Assembly (NCBI GenBank): GCA_945877125.1
Contig: CAMCQT010000016.1
Span: 1 to 58,247 of the forward strand
DNA length: 58,247 nt
Source: Candidatus Brevifilum fermentans
GTDB lineage: Bacteria; Chloroflexota; Anaerolineae; Anaerolineales; Villigracilaceae
Reading direction: 5' to 3'
Part shown: in pieces, positions 50,744 through 58,247 of the stretch
How positions within the stretch are numbered: position 1 is the stretch's first letter
How the letters are laid out: each line of letters begins with the position of its first letter
Notes under the pieces: generated by a model
Seen by the model: the letters and a program-made list of their open reading frames with translations, nothing else
Told to the model about the DNA's origin: nothing
The model's database searches: none
Translations under genes and position numbers: made by a program

Positions 50744-51547
50744 ATGATTAGTTTAATTGAATTACTGCAAACAAAAAACCTACCTCTTGATAATTACAAA
50801 ATTCACCTTGCCACAGGAAGGGAATACCCTCCTTTGGATGCTTTTCTAGAGGGAAAATTCAAAGAATGGCAGGAAGAACAAAGCAATAAAAATTTTGAAT
50901 GCAAGAGTGTTCTTAGTTTAATAAATGTTGAAAGAGACCGTTGGTTATTTGCTGGCGTCTATAAAATTCTAGGCGTCAAAACAGGGACTAGAGCCTCCTA
51001 TCATTACGACACCAAACTTTTACCTAACCAAGATGATTTGATTGGAAGAGTTATAGTGCGTTATAAACGTGAAGGAAGAGCGTCATATATTTGGGGTCAC
51101 AAATATGGCAAAAACCTAGAAATCATTGAAATCAAGCCAACTCGCATTTCAATTGGAGACTTTCCTGGCTACAACAAAATTATTCTTTCATATCGTCAAT
51201 TGAAAATTGTCACCTCACAACAAGAACCATCATGGAAATCCGCATTATCGAATATTAAAGGTATTTATCTAATCTCTGATAAATTTTCTGGAAAACTATA
51301 TGTTGGCAGTGCGACTGGTGAAGATGGGCTTTGGCAAAGATGGGAAAATTACGCTAAAACTGGACATGGCGGTAATTCAGAGCTCAAAAGTTTGGTTTAT
51401 GACCATGGCATTGAATATGCTGACAATTTCCAATACACTGTTCTTGAAATTGCGGATTTTCACTCAACGGATGAATTTATTATAGACAGAGAATGCCACT
51501 GGAAAGATGTTTTACTTTCAAGACAATTTGGACACAACTCGAATTAA
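50744..51547 (+). CDS. GIY-YIG nuclease-domain protein
   Basis: The 267-residue protein is AT-rich compared with neighbours. The C-terminal third is a GIY-YIG domain: KGIYLISDKFSGKLYVGSA (about 172-190; GIY...YVG), then WQRWENYAKTGHGGNSEL with the conserved Arg. The N-terminal 165 residues are unrecognised (YHYDTKLLPNQDDLIGRVIV). Such stand-alone proteins are nuclease-like, sometimes in defence or mobile contexts. It sits between HMG-CoA reductase and synthase genes, probably inserted. Confidence 0.8.
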   Translation: MISLIELLQTKNLPLDNYKIHLATGREYPPLDAFLEGKFKEWQEEQSNKNFECKSVLSLINVERDRWLFAGVYKILGVKTGTRASYHYDTKLLPNQDDLIGRVIVRYKREGRASYIWGHKYGKNLEIIEIKPTRISIGDFPGYNKIILSYRQLKIVTSQQEPSWKSALSNIKGIYLISDKFSGKLYVGSATGEDGLWQRWENYAKTGHGGNSELKSLVYDHGIEYADNFQYTVLEIADFHSTDEFIIDRECHWKDVLLSRQFGHNSN

Positions 51548-51562
51548 TAGTAAGGAAAACTT

Positions 51563-52648
51563 ATGACAACCCCTAACACACAAACCTCCCCCACCCTCCT
51601 CAAACCCGTCAAGCCAGTTGGCATTGTCGGCTACGGCGCGTATGTGCCGCGCTATCGTATTCCCGCCAAGGAAATCGCCCGCGTCTGGACAGGCAGCAAA
51701 GGCGGTGGACTTCCCATCAAAGAGAAAGCCGTGCCCGGCCTCGATGAAGACGTAATCACCATGTCCATCGAAGCGGCGCGCAATGCCATGCTCCGCGCCC
51801 AAATTGACCCGACAGAATTGCGCGCGGTTTGGGTCGGCTCTGAGTCGCATCCGTATGCGGTCAAACCCACCTCGACCGTCGTCGCGGAAGCCATCGGCGC
51901 AGTTCCCAGCACACAAGGCGCAGATTTCGAATTCGCCTGCAAAGCAGGAACCGAAGCCATGGTGGCCGTGATGGGCATTGTCGGTTCAGGCATGGGACGC
52001 TACGGAATGGCAATCGGCATGGACACGGCGCAAGGCAAGCCCGGCGACGCACTGGAATACACCGCAGCCGCGGGCGGCGCCGCCTACATCCTCGGACCCG
52101 CCGAAGAATCGCTGGCGGTCATCAACTCGGCGTATTCCTACGTCACCGACACGCCCGATTTCTGGCGGCGCGAATATCAAAAATATCCCGAACACGGAAT
52201 GCGCTTCACAGGCGAACCCGCCTACTTCAAGCACATCACCGAAGCCGCAACCTTTATGATGGAAGCCAGCGGCACAACCGCCAAAGATTACAAATGGGCA
52301 GTCTTTCATCAGCCAAACACAAAATTCCCTCAGCGCGTAGCAAGTCAACTTGGATTTTCGATGGAGCAGATCGCACCCGGGCTTTTGGTCACAAACATCG
52401 GAAATACCTACGCGGGCGCAGCTGTCATCGGCTTGACCGCCATCCTCGACATTGCCCAGCCCGGAGACAGAATTCTGATGGTCTCCTTCGGCTCTGGAGC
52501 AGGGTCAGACGCCTTCGACATTCTCGTCACCGATAAAATCACCGCCCGCCAGGGTCTCGCCACCAAAACACAGGAATACATCGCCCGCCGCACAGAAATT
52601 GATTACGCAACCTACGCAAGATATCGCGGAAAAATTACGATGAAATAA
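51563..52648 (+). CDS. Hydroxymethylglutaryl-CoA synthase, archaeal type
   Basis: The 361-residue thiolase-superfamily enzyme has [20 protein letters not shown] at the start, nucleophile Cys in [10 protein letters not shown] (about 128-137), catalytic His in [12 protein letters not shown] (about 250), and GNTYAGA. It condenses acetyl-CoA with acetoacetyl-CoA. In archaea it forms a complex with thiolase and DUF35 protein, and the gene order here (synthase, thiolase, DUF35) is the archaeal one. Confidence 0.92.
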   Translation: MTTPNTQTSPTLLKPVKPVGIVGYGAYVPRYRIPAKEIARVWTGSKGGGLPIKEKAVPGLDEDVITMSIEAARNAMLRAQIDPTELRAVWVGSESHPYAVKPTSTVVAEAIGAVPSTQGADFEFACKAGTEAMVAVMGIVGSGMGRYGMAIGMDTAQGKPGDALEYTAAAGGAAYILGPAEESLAVINSAYSYVTDTPDFWRREYQKYPEHGMRFTGEPAYFKHITEAATFMMEASGTTAKDYKWAVFHQPNTKFPQRVASQLGFSMEQIAPGLLVTNIGNTYAGAAVIGLTAILDIAQPGDRILMVSFGSGAGSDAFDILVTDKITARQGLATKTQEYIARRTEIDYATYARYRGKITMK

Positions 52649-52739
52649 ATTAGGTAATTGGTGGTTAGGTACATAGGGATTAGTCCCCCTGATCGCCTAA
52701 TCGCCTAGTCATCTAATCACCTTTTTTCACGGAGCATTT

Positions 52740-53921
52740 ATGACAGACGTAGTAATCACAGGAATCGGACAAACACCCGTCGGCGAACATTGGGAACTCG
52801 GTTTACGCGACCTCGCCGTAGCCGCCATTCGAGACGCGCTCAAAGACGCAGGCGGACTCAAACCGCAGGCGTTATTCGTCGGCAACATGCTCGCCCCCAA
52901 TCTATCCAATCAGGCGCATCTTGGCGCACTCATCGCGGAGTATGCTGGTCTGACCGGCATCGAAGCCATGACCGTCGAAGCCTCGGGCGCATCGGGCGGC
53001 GCGGCGTTGCGGCAGGGGTATCTGGCTGTGGCAAGCGGCATGGTAGATGTGGCGCTGGTCGTTGGCGTTGAAAAATTCACCGACAAAATTGGCTCCGATG
53101 TGGAAGAAGCCACCGCCACCGAAAATGACGCGGACTTCGAATCGATTCACGGCATGACCATCACCGCGCAAGCCGCACTTTTGATGAAGCGTTACATGCA
53201 CGAAAACGAAATTCCCGAAAACGGTTTCGCTAATTTCGCGCTCACTGCCCACGCCAATGGCGTGGCAAATAAAAACGCGGCATTCCAAAAAGCCATCAAA
53301 GCCGAAACCTACGCCAAAGCGGAAATGGTCAGCGACCCGATCAAAGTATTTGATATGGCTCCCCAATTGGATGGCGCTGCCGCGCTCGTTCTCACCCGCC
53401 GTGAGTTGATCCCGTCCAATGGGCAGAGTCTACTCGTAAAGATTGCAGGTTCCGCGGCATCGTCTGACACGCTGGCATTGCATGACCGCAAAGATATGTT
53501 GTACTTTGACGCCGCGCAAATCTCGGCGGGCAAAGCCATGAAGCAGGCCGGCATCACGTTGAGTCAAATTAACTTTTTTGAATATCACGATATTTTCAGC
53601 ATTTACGCCGCCTTGCAACTCGAAGCGGTTGGGTTCGCCATCAAAGGCAAAGGCTGGAAACTCGCCGCAGATGGTGAGATTGGCTTGAAGGGGAAAATTC
53701 CATGCGCCACAATGGGCGGCATGAAAGCCCGCGGATTCGCCGGAGGCGCATCAGGCGTGTACCAAGCTGTCGAAGCAGTCACCCAGCTTCGGGGTCAGGC
53801 GGGAGCGAATCAGATCGCAGGCGCAACATATGGTCTCATCCAATCGCTTGGCGGGCCGGCATCCACGGCGGTATCTCATATCCTGCAAAAATTGGACTGG
53901 TCAAATCCTGATAGTGTTTGA
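52740..53921 (+). CDS. Thiolase-fold protein (SCP2/archaeal type) lacking canonical catalytic Cys and His
   Basis: The 393-residue protein has the thiolase fold and full length: VVITGIGQTPVGEHWELGLR at the start and FFEYHDIFSIYAALQLEAVG near 280. Where the nucleophile is expected (V-E-A-A-C-A-S-G) it reads VEASGASGGAAL, with Gly at residue 83. The C-terminal GHPxGATG motif reads GFAGGASG (about 333-340), losing the His. It may bridge HMG-CoA synthase and DUF35 structurally or do a different reaction. A sequencing error could not easily explain both changes. Confidence 0.8.
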   Translation: MTDVVITGIGQTPVGEHWELGLRDLAVAAIRDALKDAGGLKPQALFVGNMLAPNLSNQAHLGALIAEYAGLTGIEAMTVEASGASGGAALRQGYLAVASGMVDVALVVGVEKFTDKIGSDVEEATATENDADFESIHGMTITAQAALLMKRYMHENEIPENGFANFALTAHANGVANKNAAFQKAIKAETYAKAEMVSDPIKVFDMAPQLDGAAALVLTRRELIPSNGQSLLVKIAGSAASSDTLALHDRKDMLYFDAAQISAGKAMKQAGITLSQINFFEYHDIFSIYAALQLEAVGFAIKGKGWKLAADGEIGLKGKIPCATMGGMKARGFAGGASGVYQAVEAVTQLRGQAGANQIAGATYGLIQSLGGPASTAVSHILQKLDWSNPDSV

Positions 53922-53967
53922 GAGTCGCGCGGGATAAAATTAGGCGCATAGAAAGGAACTAATCAAA

Positions 53968-54378
53968 ATGGAAATCCCACGACACTGGCGACTCAAAAAA
54001 CAACGATACGGACTGGTCGGCGAAGTTTGCCCGCACTGTGACCATAAAATATTCCCACCCCGCGATGTATGTCCCAATTGCGGCGACGAGGCAAAAGAAC
54101 AATTTGCATTTAGCGGCAAAGGCGAGGTTTATTCCTACACCACAGTTTATGAAGCCCCCGCTGGCTTTGATGCAAATGCTCCCTACACGGTGGCAATCGT
54201 GAAGTTGGAAGAAGGTCCCATGCTCACCGCGCAACTGACCGACCTGGGCGAACAGCCGATCTCGATCGGCATGCCCGTGGAAATGGTCACCCGCAAAATG
54301 CGCAATGACGGCGACGAACGCGGAGTGATCGTGTACGGGTATAAGTTCCGACCTGCACCACTACATACCACAGCATAG
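53968..54378 (+). CDS. DUF35 zinc-ribbon/OB-fold acyl-CoA-binding protein
   Basis: The 136-residue protein has a rubredoxin-like zinc ribbon (CPHCDHKIFPPRDVCPNCG, about 20-38) followed by an OB fold (GEVYSYTTVYEAPAGFDANA). In archaea it links thiolase and HMG-CoA synthase and holds the CoA moiety for channeling. It is the last gene of the cluster and ends before a terminator. Confidence 0.9.
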   Translation: MEIPRHWRLKKQRYGLVGEVCPHCDHKIFPPRDVCPNCGDEAKEQFAFSGKGEVYSYTTVYEAPAGFDANAPYTVAIVKLEEGPMLTAQLTDLGEQPISIGMPVEMVTRKMRNDGDERGVIVYGYKFRPAPLHTTA

Positions 54379-54522
54379 TACCCAGATATGGGATGAGACT
54401 TCAAAAACAAGGATAAATTTCTCTGTATTGCGGAATGCTCGTTTATGGGTATTCGACTTCTCTCTCGTAAACGATCATACTCCAACTCCCCTACTATTAA
54501 AGCAGGGGAGTGTGCTTTTAAA

Positions 54523-54560
54523 AACAAGAAGGCGACTCACTTTCGAATCGCCTTCTTGTT
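54523..54560. terminator. Terminator of the mevalonate cluster
   Basis: AACAAGAAGGCGA / TCGCCTTCTTGTT, 13-bp perfect stem with 12-base loop, followed by ATTTT. A smaller hairpin CTCCCCT/AGGGGAG precedes it (about 54486-54510). Confidence 0.82.
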
Positions 54561-54606
54561 ATTTTCAGAACTGGCTTGCGTGGATAGTATCGTCGATTTC
54601 TTGCAT

Positions 54607-54933
54607 TCACACTGCATGAATGAGAAAATCTGTGCGAAACCTTACATGGATCTCACGGTTTTCATCAATTCTCGCTTCCGTCAAAACGGCATCCACGATC
54701 CGCTTCTTCAATAGAAATACCTGATGCATCTCCTCCGGAGTTTGAGGTTCGGCATTGATCAATTCAGCCACCTCCGACTGCAATTCGGTCACATACTTCT
54801 TTACCTGCTCTTCCAATTCAAGCATTGTGAAATCTTCTTTCGCCCGTTCGATGGTTGTTAGCCTGCGCTTCACTCCTCGTTCCTTATCATAAAGTGCGCT
54901 GATTTTTTTGGGGGTGAATTCTTCATCAGGCAA
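54607..54933 (-). pseudogene. C-terminal remnant of a large serine recombinase
   Basis: The 108 residues read like the end of a resolvase/recombinase coiled-coil and tail (ERGVKRRLTTIERAKEDFTM; EARIDENREIHVRFRTDFL). No catalytic Ser domain or zinc ribbon exists upstream. It marks an old mobile element. Confidence 0.55.
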
Positions 54934-55245
54934 TCACTTGCGGAAACCAGCCGCCGCGCGTCAAGTTCCCTGATTTTCCCTCTTTACTCACTGTTCCAGA
55001 GACCATTGATCCGGACCGCTAGCTCTCGACGAAGAAGCAGTTGAACGTGCGTATCTCCAATAAAAACCTGGTCAAAACATTGCCAATCAAAGGATTGCAA
55101 AATCGAAAGATGAACTTTCAGGAATATCTCGACTTGATGTGCAAGGAAGCCATCTCAACTTGGCGGAAGGTTCAACTCCGTACCGTCAGATATGGGCGGG
55201 TCACGATGTGAGTAAAGAGTACACAATCTGCTAATCTACGTCAAT
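54934..55245. other. Gap with possible decayed mobile DNA
   Basis: No intact gene. A plus-strand stretch (about 55045-55210) encoding TLPIKGLQNRKMNFQEYLDL and EAISTWRKVQLRTVRYGR is open but lacks a clear start and family. It may be another fragment of the element represented by the recombinase remnant. Confidence 0.3.
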
Positions 55246-55264
55246 CTGCGCAAATTTTTGAAAC

Positions 55265-55319
55265 GATTAGCGTAAATTCGTGAAGAGTAGCGGACAAAAA
55301 ATGATTCTGCGTAAGTCCT
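55265..55319. repeat. Interspersed GATTAGCG repeat, copy 2
   Basis: Matches 27023-27080: GATTAGCGTAAATTCGTGAA then GAGTAGCGGAC, and TGCGTAAGTCCT 14 bases on. It lies upstream of the Rrf2-cyd promoter. Confidence 0.6.
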
Positions 55320-55367
55320 GAATTTATAAAATACGTTTATCATGTGCTAATTATGACATTTATCATA

Positions 55368-55395
55368 TTGCACTTCGGTTGATAACCCGTACAAT
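55368..55395 (+). promoter_or_regulatory. Promoter of the Rrf2-cydAB unit
   Basis: TTGCAC (55368-55373), 16 bases, TACAAT (55390-55395). The start of transcription would fall within a small inverted repeat at 55398-55413. The coding start is 55439. Confidence 0.55.
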
Positions 55396-55397
55396 AT

Positions 55398-55413
55398 TAG
55401 TAATCGTTTACTA
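55398..55413. promoter_or_regulatory. Candidate Rrf2 operator
   Basis: TAGTAA-TCGT-TTACTA is a perfect 6-bp inverted repeat overlapping the expected transcription start of the Rrf2 gene. Rrf2 proteins often bind such sites in their own promoters. Confidence 0.4.
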
Positions 55414-55438
55414 TATATGTCAACATTAGAGGTTTAAG

Positions 55439-55888
55439 ATGATCCGTATCAACCGCCAAACCGATTATGCAGTCCGTCTTATTCTGTCTCTTGCGAAACG
55501 AGAAGAAGGCAAGCGGGTTTCTACGGCAGAGATTCGGAAAGAGATGCAGATTCCACCAGCCATGGCTCAACGCATTGTTGCAGATCTGGCACGCGGCAAT
55601 TTTATTCTCACGTTTCCTGGCAGAGACGGCGGATTGGTACTTTCCCGCCCTGCATGTGAGATCAATATGCGGCAAATTGTTGAATATTTTGAAGGAAAAT
55701 TCTTTATTTCTGACTGCCTTATGGATGGAGGCGATTGTCCATTTGATAACAATTGTCCCGTACGTTTTCGCTGGGCACGTTTGCAGTCACAAATGATACG
55801 AGAGTTGGAGCAAATTAATTTTGAAGATCTAGCGCAGGATGCGCTGTCAATTAATGGTCTTATTCCAGTAGGCATTTCCCAGCTATAA
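55439..55888 (+). CDS. Rrf2-family Fe-S-type regulator
   Basis: The 149-residue protein has the Rrf2 winged helix (RINRQTDYAVRLILSLAKRE; IPPAMAQRIVADLARGNFI) and three Cys in CLMDGGDCPFDNNC (about 94-107), the usual Fe-S ligands. Such sensors (IscR/NsrR/RsrR) respond to iron-sulfur status, NO or redox. It lies 114 bases before cydA, in the same direction, and probably controls it. Confidence 0.88.
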   Translation: MIRINRQTDYAVRLILSLAKREEGKRVSTAEIRKEMQIPPAMAQRIVADLARGNFILTFPGRDGGLVLSRPACEINMRQIVEYFEGKFFISDCLMDGGDCPFDNNCPVRFRWARLQSQMIRELEQINFEDLAQDALSINGLIPVGISQL

Positions 55889-56002
55889 GTTAAAGAAAAG
55901 AAGCGCAAGAATATCTCAGAAAGGAGAAGCACGCCCAAAACAATCCGTTTTTCTTCGTTGCACGCAATCAATAAATTCAAAATTACTTTTGGAGAATAAA
56001 TT

Positions 56003-57400
56003 ATGGATATAGTTACGCTATCACGATGGCAATTTGGTCTGACCACTGTTTACCACTGGCTATTCGTCCCGCTGACATTAGGCTTGGGATGGTTCGTGGC
56101 ATTTTTTCAGACCCGTTATTACCAAACCAAAGATGAAACCTGGAACAAAATGACGAAGTTCTGGGGCAAATTATTCCTGATCAACTTTGCAATTGGTGTT
56201 GTCACAGGTATTGTGCAAGAGTTCCAGTTCGGCATGAACTGGTCAGAATATTCCCGCTATGTGGGTGATATTTTCGGCGCCCCGCTTGCCATTGAAGCCT
56301 TGATGGCTTTCTTCATGGAATCCACATTCCTTGGCATTTGGATTTTTGGTGAGGGTCGCGTACCTCAAAAAGTTCACCAGGCTTCAATTTGGCTTGCCGC
56401 TCTTGGTTCCAATCTGTCTGCCGTCTGGATTTTGCTGGCGAATGGCTTTATGCAGGCTCCCCCCAAAGACTCTTACGTTCTCAACGCCGTCAACGGACGT
56501 TTGGAAATGGTGAATTTCCCTGCTCTGGTTGCAAATCCCAAAGCATGGATTTTTATCTGGCACACCCTTTCAGATGGGCTGGCAATGGCCGCATTCATGA
56601 TTCTAGCCGTCAGCGCATACCATCTTATCCGCAAGCAGAATGTAGCCTTCTTCAAACGTTCCTTCCAAATAGGCGCTGTCGCGGGCTTAGTTGCCAGCAC
56701 GCTGGTATTCCTCGGCGGCCACACCATGGGACAATACATGGCTGAAGTACAACCGATGAAATTGGCTGCACTCGAAGCTGTTTGGGAAACCGAGCAACCC
56801 GCTTCCTTCTCACTGCTCACCATTGGCGATTTGAGCGGCAAGAAAGAAATCTGGTCTCTCCGCATTCCTTATGCCATGAGCTTCCTGGCTTGTAACAACT
56901 TTACCTGCGAAGTCAAAGGCGTGAACGAACTTCAAGCAACGTACGAACAACAATACGGACCTGGCGATTACATCCCCCTGATGGTCGTCACCTACTGGAC
57001 GTTCCGCATTATGATGGCTTTTGGCTTCATCATGATGGGGGCATCTGCCTGGTTCCTATACGCCACCCGCAGCAAGGATTATGAAAACGCCAAGTGGATG
57101 AAACTTGTTCCCTTCGGCGCACTCATCCTGCCCTACTCAGCAAACGCCAGCGGCTGGATTTTGACCGAAATGGGACGTCAACCCTGGATCGTTTATGGTT
57201 TACTCAAAGTGCAAGATGCAGTCTCTCCGAACCTGACCGTTGTTGACCTGTGGATTTCGCTCATCGGCTACACCGCCGTTTATAGCTCACTTGCTGTGGC
57301 GATGGTCTACCTGATGAAGAAATACGCCATTGCTGGTCCAGACGCCGCCATGCACGAATCCGTCGACGTTGCGCCTATGCACGTTGGCTCGCAAGATTAA
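56003..57400 (+). CDS. cydA: Cytochrome bd oxidase subunit I
   Basis: The 465-residue membrane protein with about nine helices has the heme-ligand His in TTVYHWLFVPLTLGLGWF (about 15-32), the GHTMGQYMAEVQPMKLAALE segment, and EMGRQPW (about 390), typical of CydA. It oxidises quinol and reduces O2 at low oxygen. In an organism with Hdr/hydrogenase genes it likely serves respiration or protection in micro-oxic conditions. AAAGGAG-type site (GGAG) precedes the ATG. Confidence 0.93.
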   Translation: MDIVTLSRWQFGLTTVYHWLFVPLTLGLGWFVAFFQTRYYQTKDETWNKMTKFWGKLFLINFAIGVVTGIVQEFQFGMNWSEYSRYVGDIFGAPLAIEALMAFFMESTFLGIWIFGEGRVPQKVHQASIWLAALGSNLSAVWILLANGFMQAPPKDSYVLNAVNGRLEMVNFPALVANPKAWIFIWHTLSDGLAMAAFMILAVSAYHLIRKQNVAFFKRSFQIGAVAGLVASTLVFLGGHTMGQYMAEVQPMKLAALEAVWETEQPASFSLLTIGDLSGKKEIWSLRIPYAMSFLACNNFTCEVKGVNELQATYEQQYGPGDYIPLMVVTYWTFRIMMAFGFIMMGASAWFLYATRSKDYENAKWMKLVPFGALILPYSANASGWILTEMGRQPWIVYGLLKVQDAVSPNLTVVDLWISLIGYTAVYSSLAVAMVYLMKKYAIAGPDAAMHESVDVAPMHVGSQD

Positions 57401-57418
57401 TCGCGGAGGAACAACAAC

Positions 57419-58247
57419 ATGTCTTACGAATTTTTACAAATCCTTTGGTTTATTTTGATCGCAGTCCTGTGGATCGGCTTCTTCTTCCTTGAAGGCTTCG
57501 ATTTCGGTGTGGGAATGCTCCTGCCCTTCCTTGGTAAAAAAGATGAAGAACGCCGCGCCATCATTAACTCGATTGGCTCGGTCTGGGACGGCAACGAAGT
57601 TTGGTTGCTTACCGCTGGCGGCGCGACCTTCGCAGCCTTCCCCGAGTGGTACGCTACCATGTTCAGCGGCTTCTATCTTGCGCTGTTTCTGCTCCTAGTC
57701 GGTCTCATCCTGCGCGGTATCTCTTTTGAATATCGCTCCAAAGATGCTGCACCCGCCTGGCGCAACCGCTTCGACTGGATGATTGCCATCGGCTCATTCC
57801 TTTCGGCTCTTTTGCTCGGCGCGGCGTTTGCCAACCTGGCACGCGGTGTGCCTATTGATGCCAATAAAATGTTCACCGGCAACCTGTTCACCCTGCTCAA
57901 TCCCTATGGATTGCTCGGCGGACTTACTACTGTGTCTATCTTTTTGCTTCACGGCGCAAACTTCCTTGGTCTAAAACTTGAGGGCGTACTGCGCGAACGG
58001 GTCAACGCCTTTGCAAAGAAGTTGTGGATTGGCGCTACTGTGTTGTATGTAGCTCTCGGCATCTTTACATATATCGGGGGATTCTGGGCGCGCGGTTTCA
58101 TTGACCCTGGATTTGCCCCAATTGCGGCAATCGTCGTTTTGCTCGTCGCTGGGTATTTCATCAACCATAAGATGGAAGGCTGGGCATTTATCATGGTTGC
58201 GCTAAACATTGTGCTGACCCAGATCACCTTCTTCTCGATGACCTTCC
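57419..58247 (+). CDS. cydB: Cytochrome bd oxidase subunit II, partial at window end
   Basis: Open from ATG at 57419 (GGAGG 11 bases upstream) to the edge with no stop, 276 codons. It begins SYEFLQILWFILIAVLWIGF, then LEGFDFGVGMLLPFLGK, a CydB hallmark, and WDGNEVWLLTAGGATFAAFP. Helices continue to the end. CydB supports subunit I. Missing roughly the last fifth. Confidence 0.92.
   Translation, partial: MSYEFLQILWFILIAVLWIGFFFLEGFDFGVGMLLPFLGKKDEERRAIINSIGSVWDGNEVWLLTAGGATFAAFPEWYATMFSGFYLALFLLLVGLILRGISFEYRSKDAAPAWRNRFDWMIAIGSFLSALLLGAAFANLARGVPIDANKMFTGNLFTLLNPYGLLGGLTTVSIFLLHGANFLGLKLEGVLRERVNAFAKKLWIGATVLYVALGIFTYIGGFWARGFIDPGFAPIAAIVVLLVAGYFINHKMEGWAFIMVALNIVLTQITFFSMTF

Overview
The window looks like part of a chromosome from an Anaerolineae-type Chloroflexota bacterium. 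This is inferred from gene content and protein style only: Pro/Thr-rich extracellular linkers, a class II HMG-CoA reductase beside archaeal-type HMG-CoA synthase/DUF35 genes, and HdrABC-MvhADG with EtfAB. No rRNA or phylogenetic marker was compared.

Layout. (1) 0-4 kb, minus strand: a metal/cofactor-type ABC binding lipoprotein, a PadR regulator with a perfect palindromic operator, and a DUF364 protein. The first and last share a conserved leader RNA ending in an intrinsic terminator. Miniature inverted-repeat elements lie between them. (2) 4-20.3 kb, minus strand: one long redox operon, read from 20.3 kb down to 4 kb: HdrD-like protein, EtfB, EtfA, EtfD-like membrane Fe-S oxidoreductase, two histidine kinases, a receiver protein, HdrC, HdrB, HdrA, MvhD, MvhG, MvhA, hydrogenase protease and a CBS protein. 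It should couple H2, ferredoxin, ETF and membrane quinone through flavin-based bifurcation. (3) 21.1-24.8 kb, plus strand: a partly decayed TusA / MvhD-like / HdrA-like / QmoC-like / DsrE sulfur-relay cluster. (4) 24.9-28.6 kb: LysR, Trx-VKOR, small membrane and AhpD-like proteins, and a three-copy hairpin repeat.

(5) 28.8-37.9 kb, the most interesting region: an AT-rich element of about 9.0 kb bounded by a 37-bp direct repeat that is the 3' part of tRNA-Asn. It carries a tyrosine integrase, a repressor with divergent promoter, a PLD-type nuclease, an HUH rolling-circle Rep, a probable AEP-type primase, a Zot-like ATPase, a pIII-like anchored extracellular protein and at least six tiny membrane proteins. 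One of these is a 37-residue candidate major coat protein followed by a terminator. I read it as an integrated filamentous (inovirus-like) phage. It has no recognisable secretin, and its Zot function appears split over two overlapping genes.

(6) 37.8-49 kb: tRNA-Asn, glpX, the rpsB-tsf-pyrH-frr-uppS-cdsA run, a GT87-type membrane protein, dnaA and a GAF histidine kinase. (7) 48.9-54.4 kb: a mevalonate-pathway entry cluster (HMG-CoA reductase, HMG-CoA synthase, a thiolase-fold protein lacking the usual catalytic Cys and His, and DUF35), interrupted by a GIY-YIG gene and a small unknown gene. (8) 54.6-58.2 kb: a serine-recombinase remnant, then an Rrf2 regulator and cydAB, with cydB running off the end.
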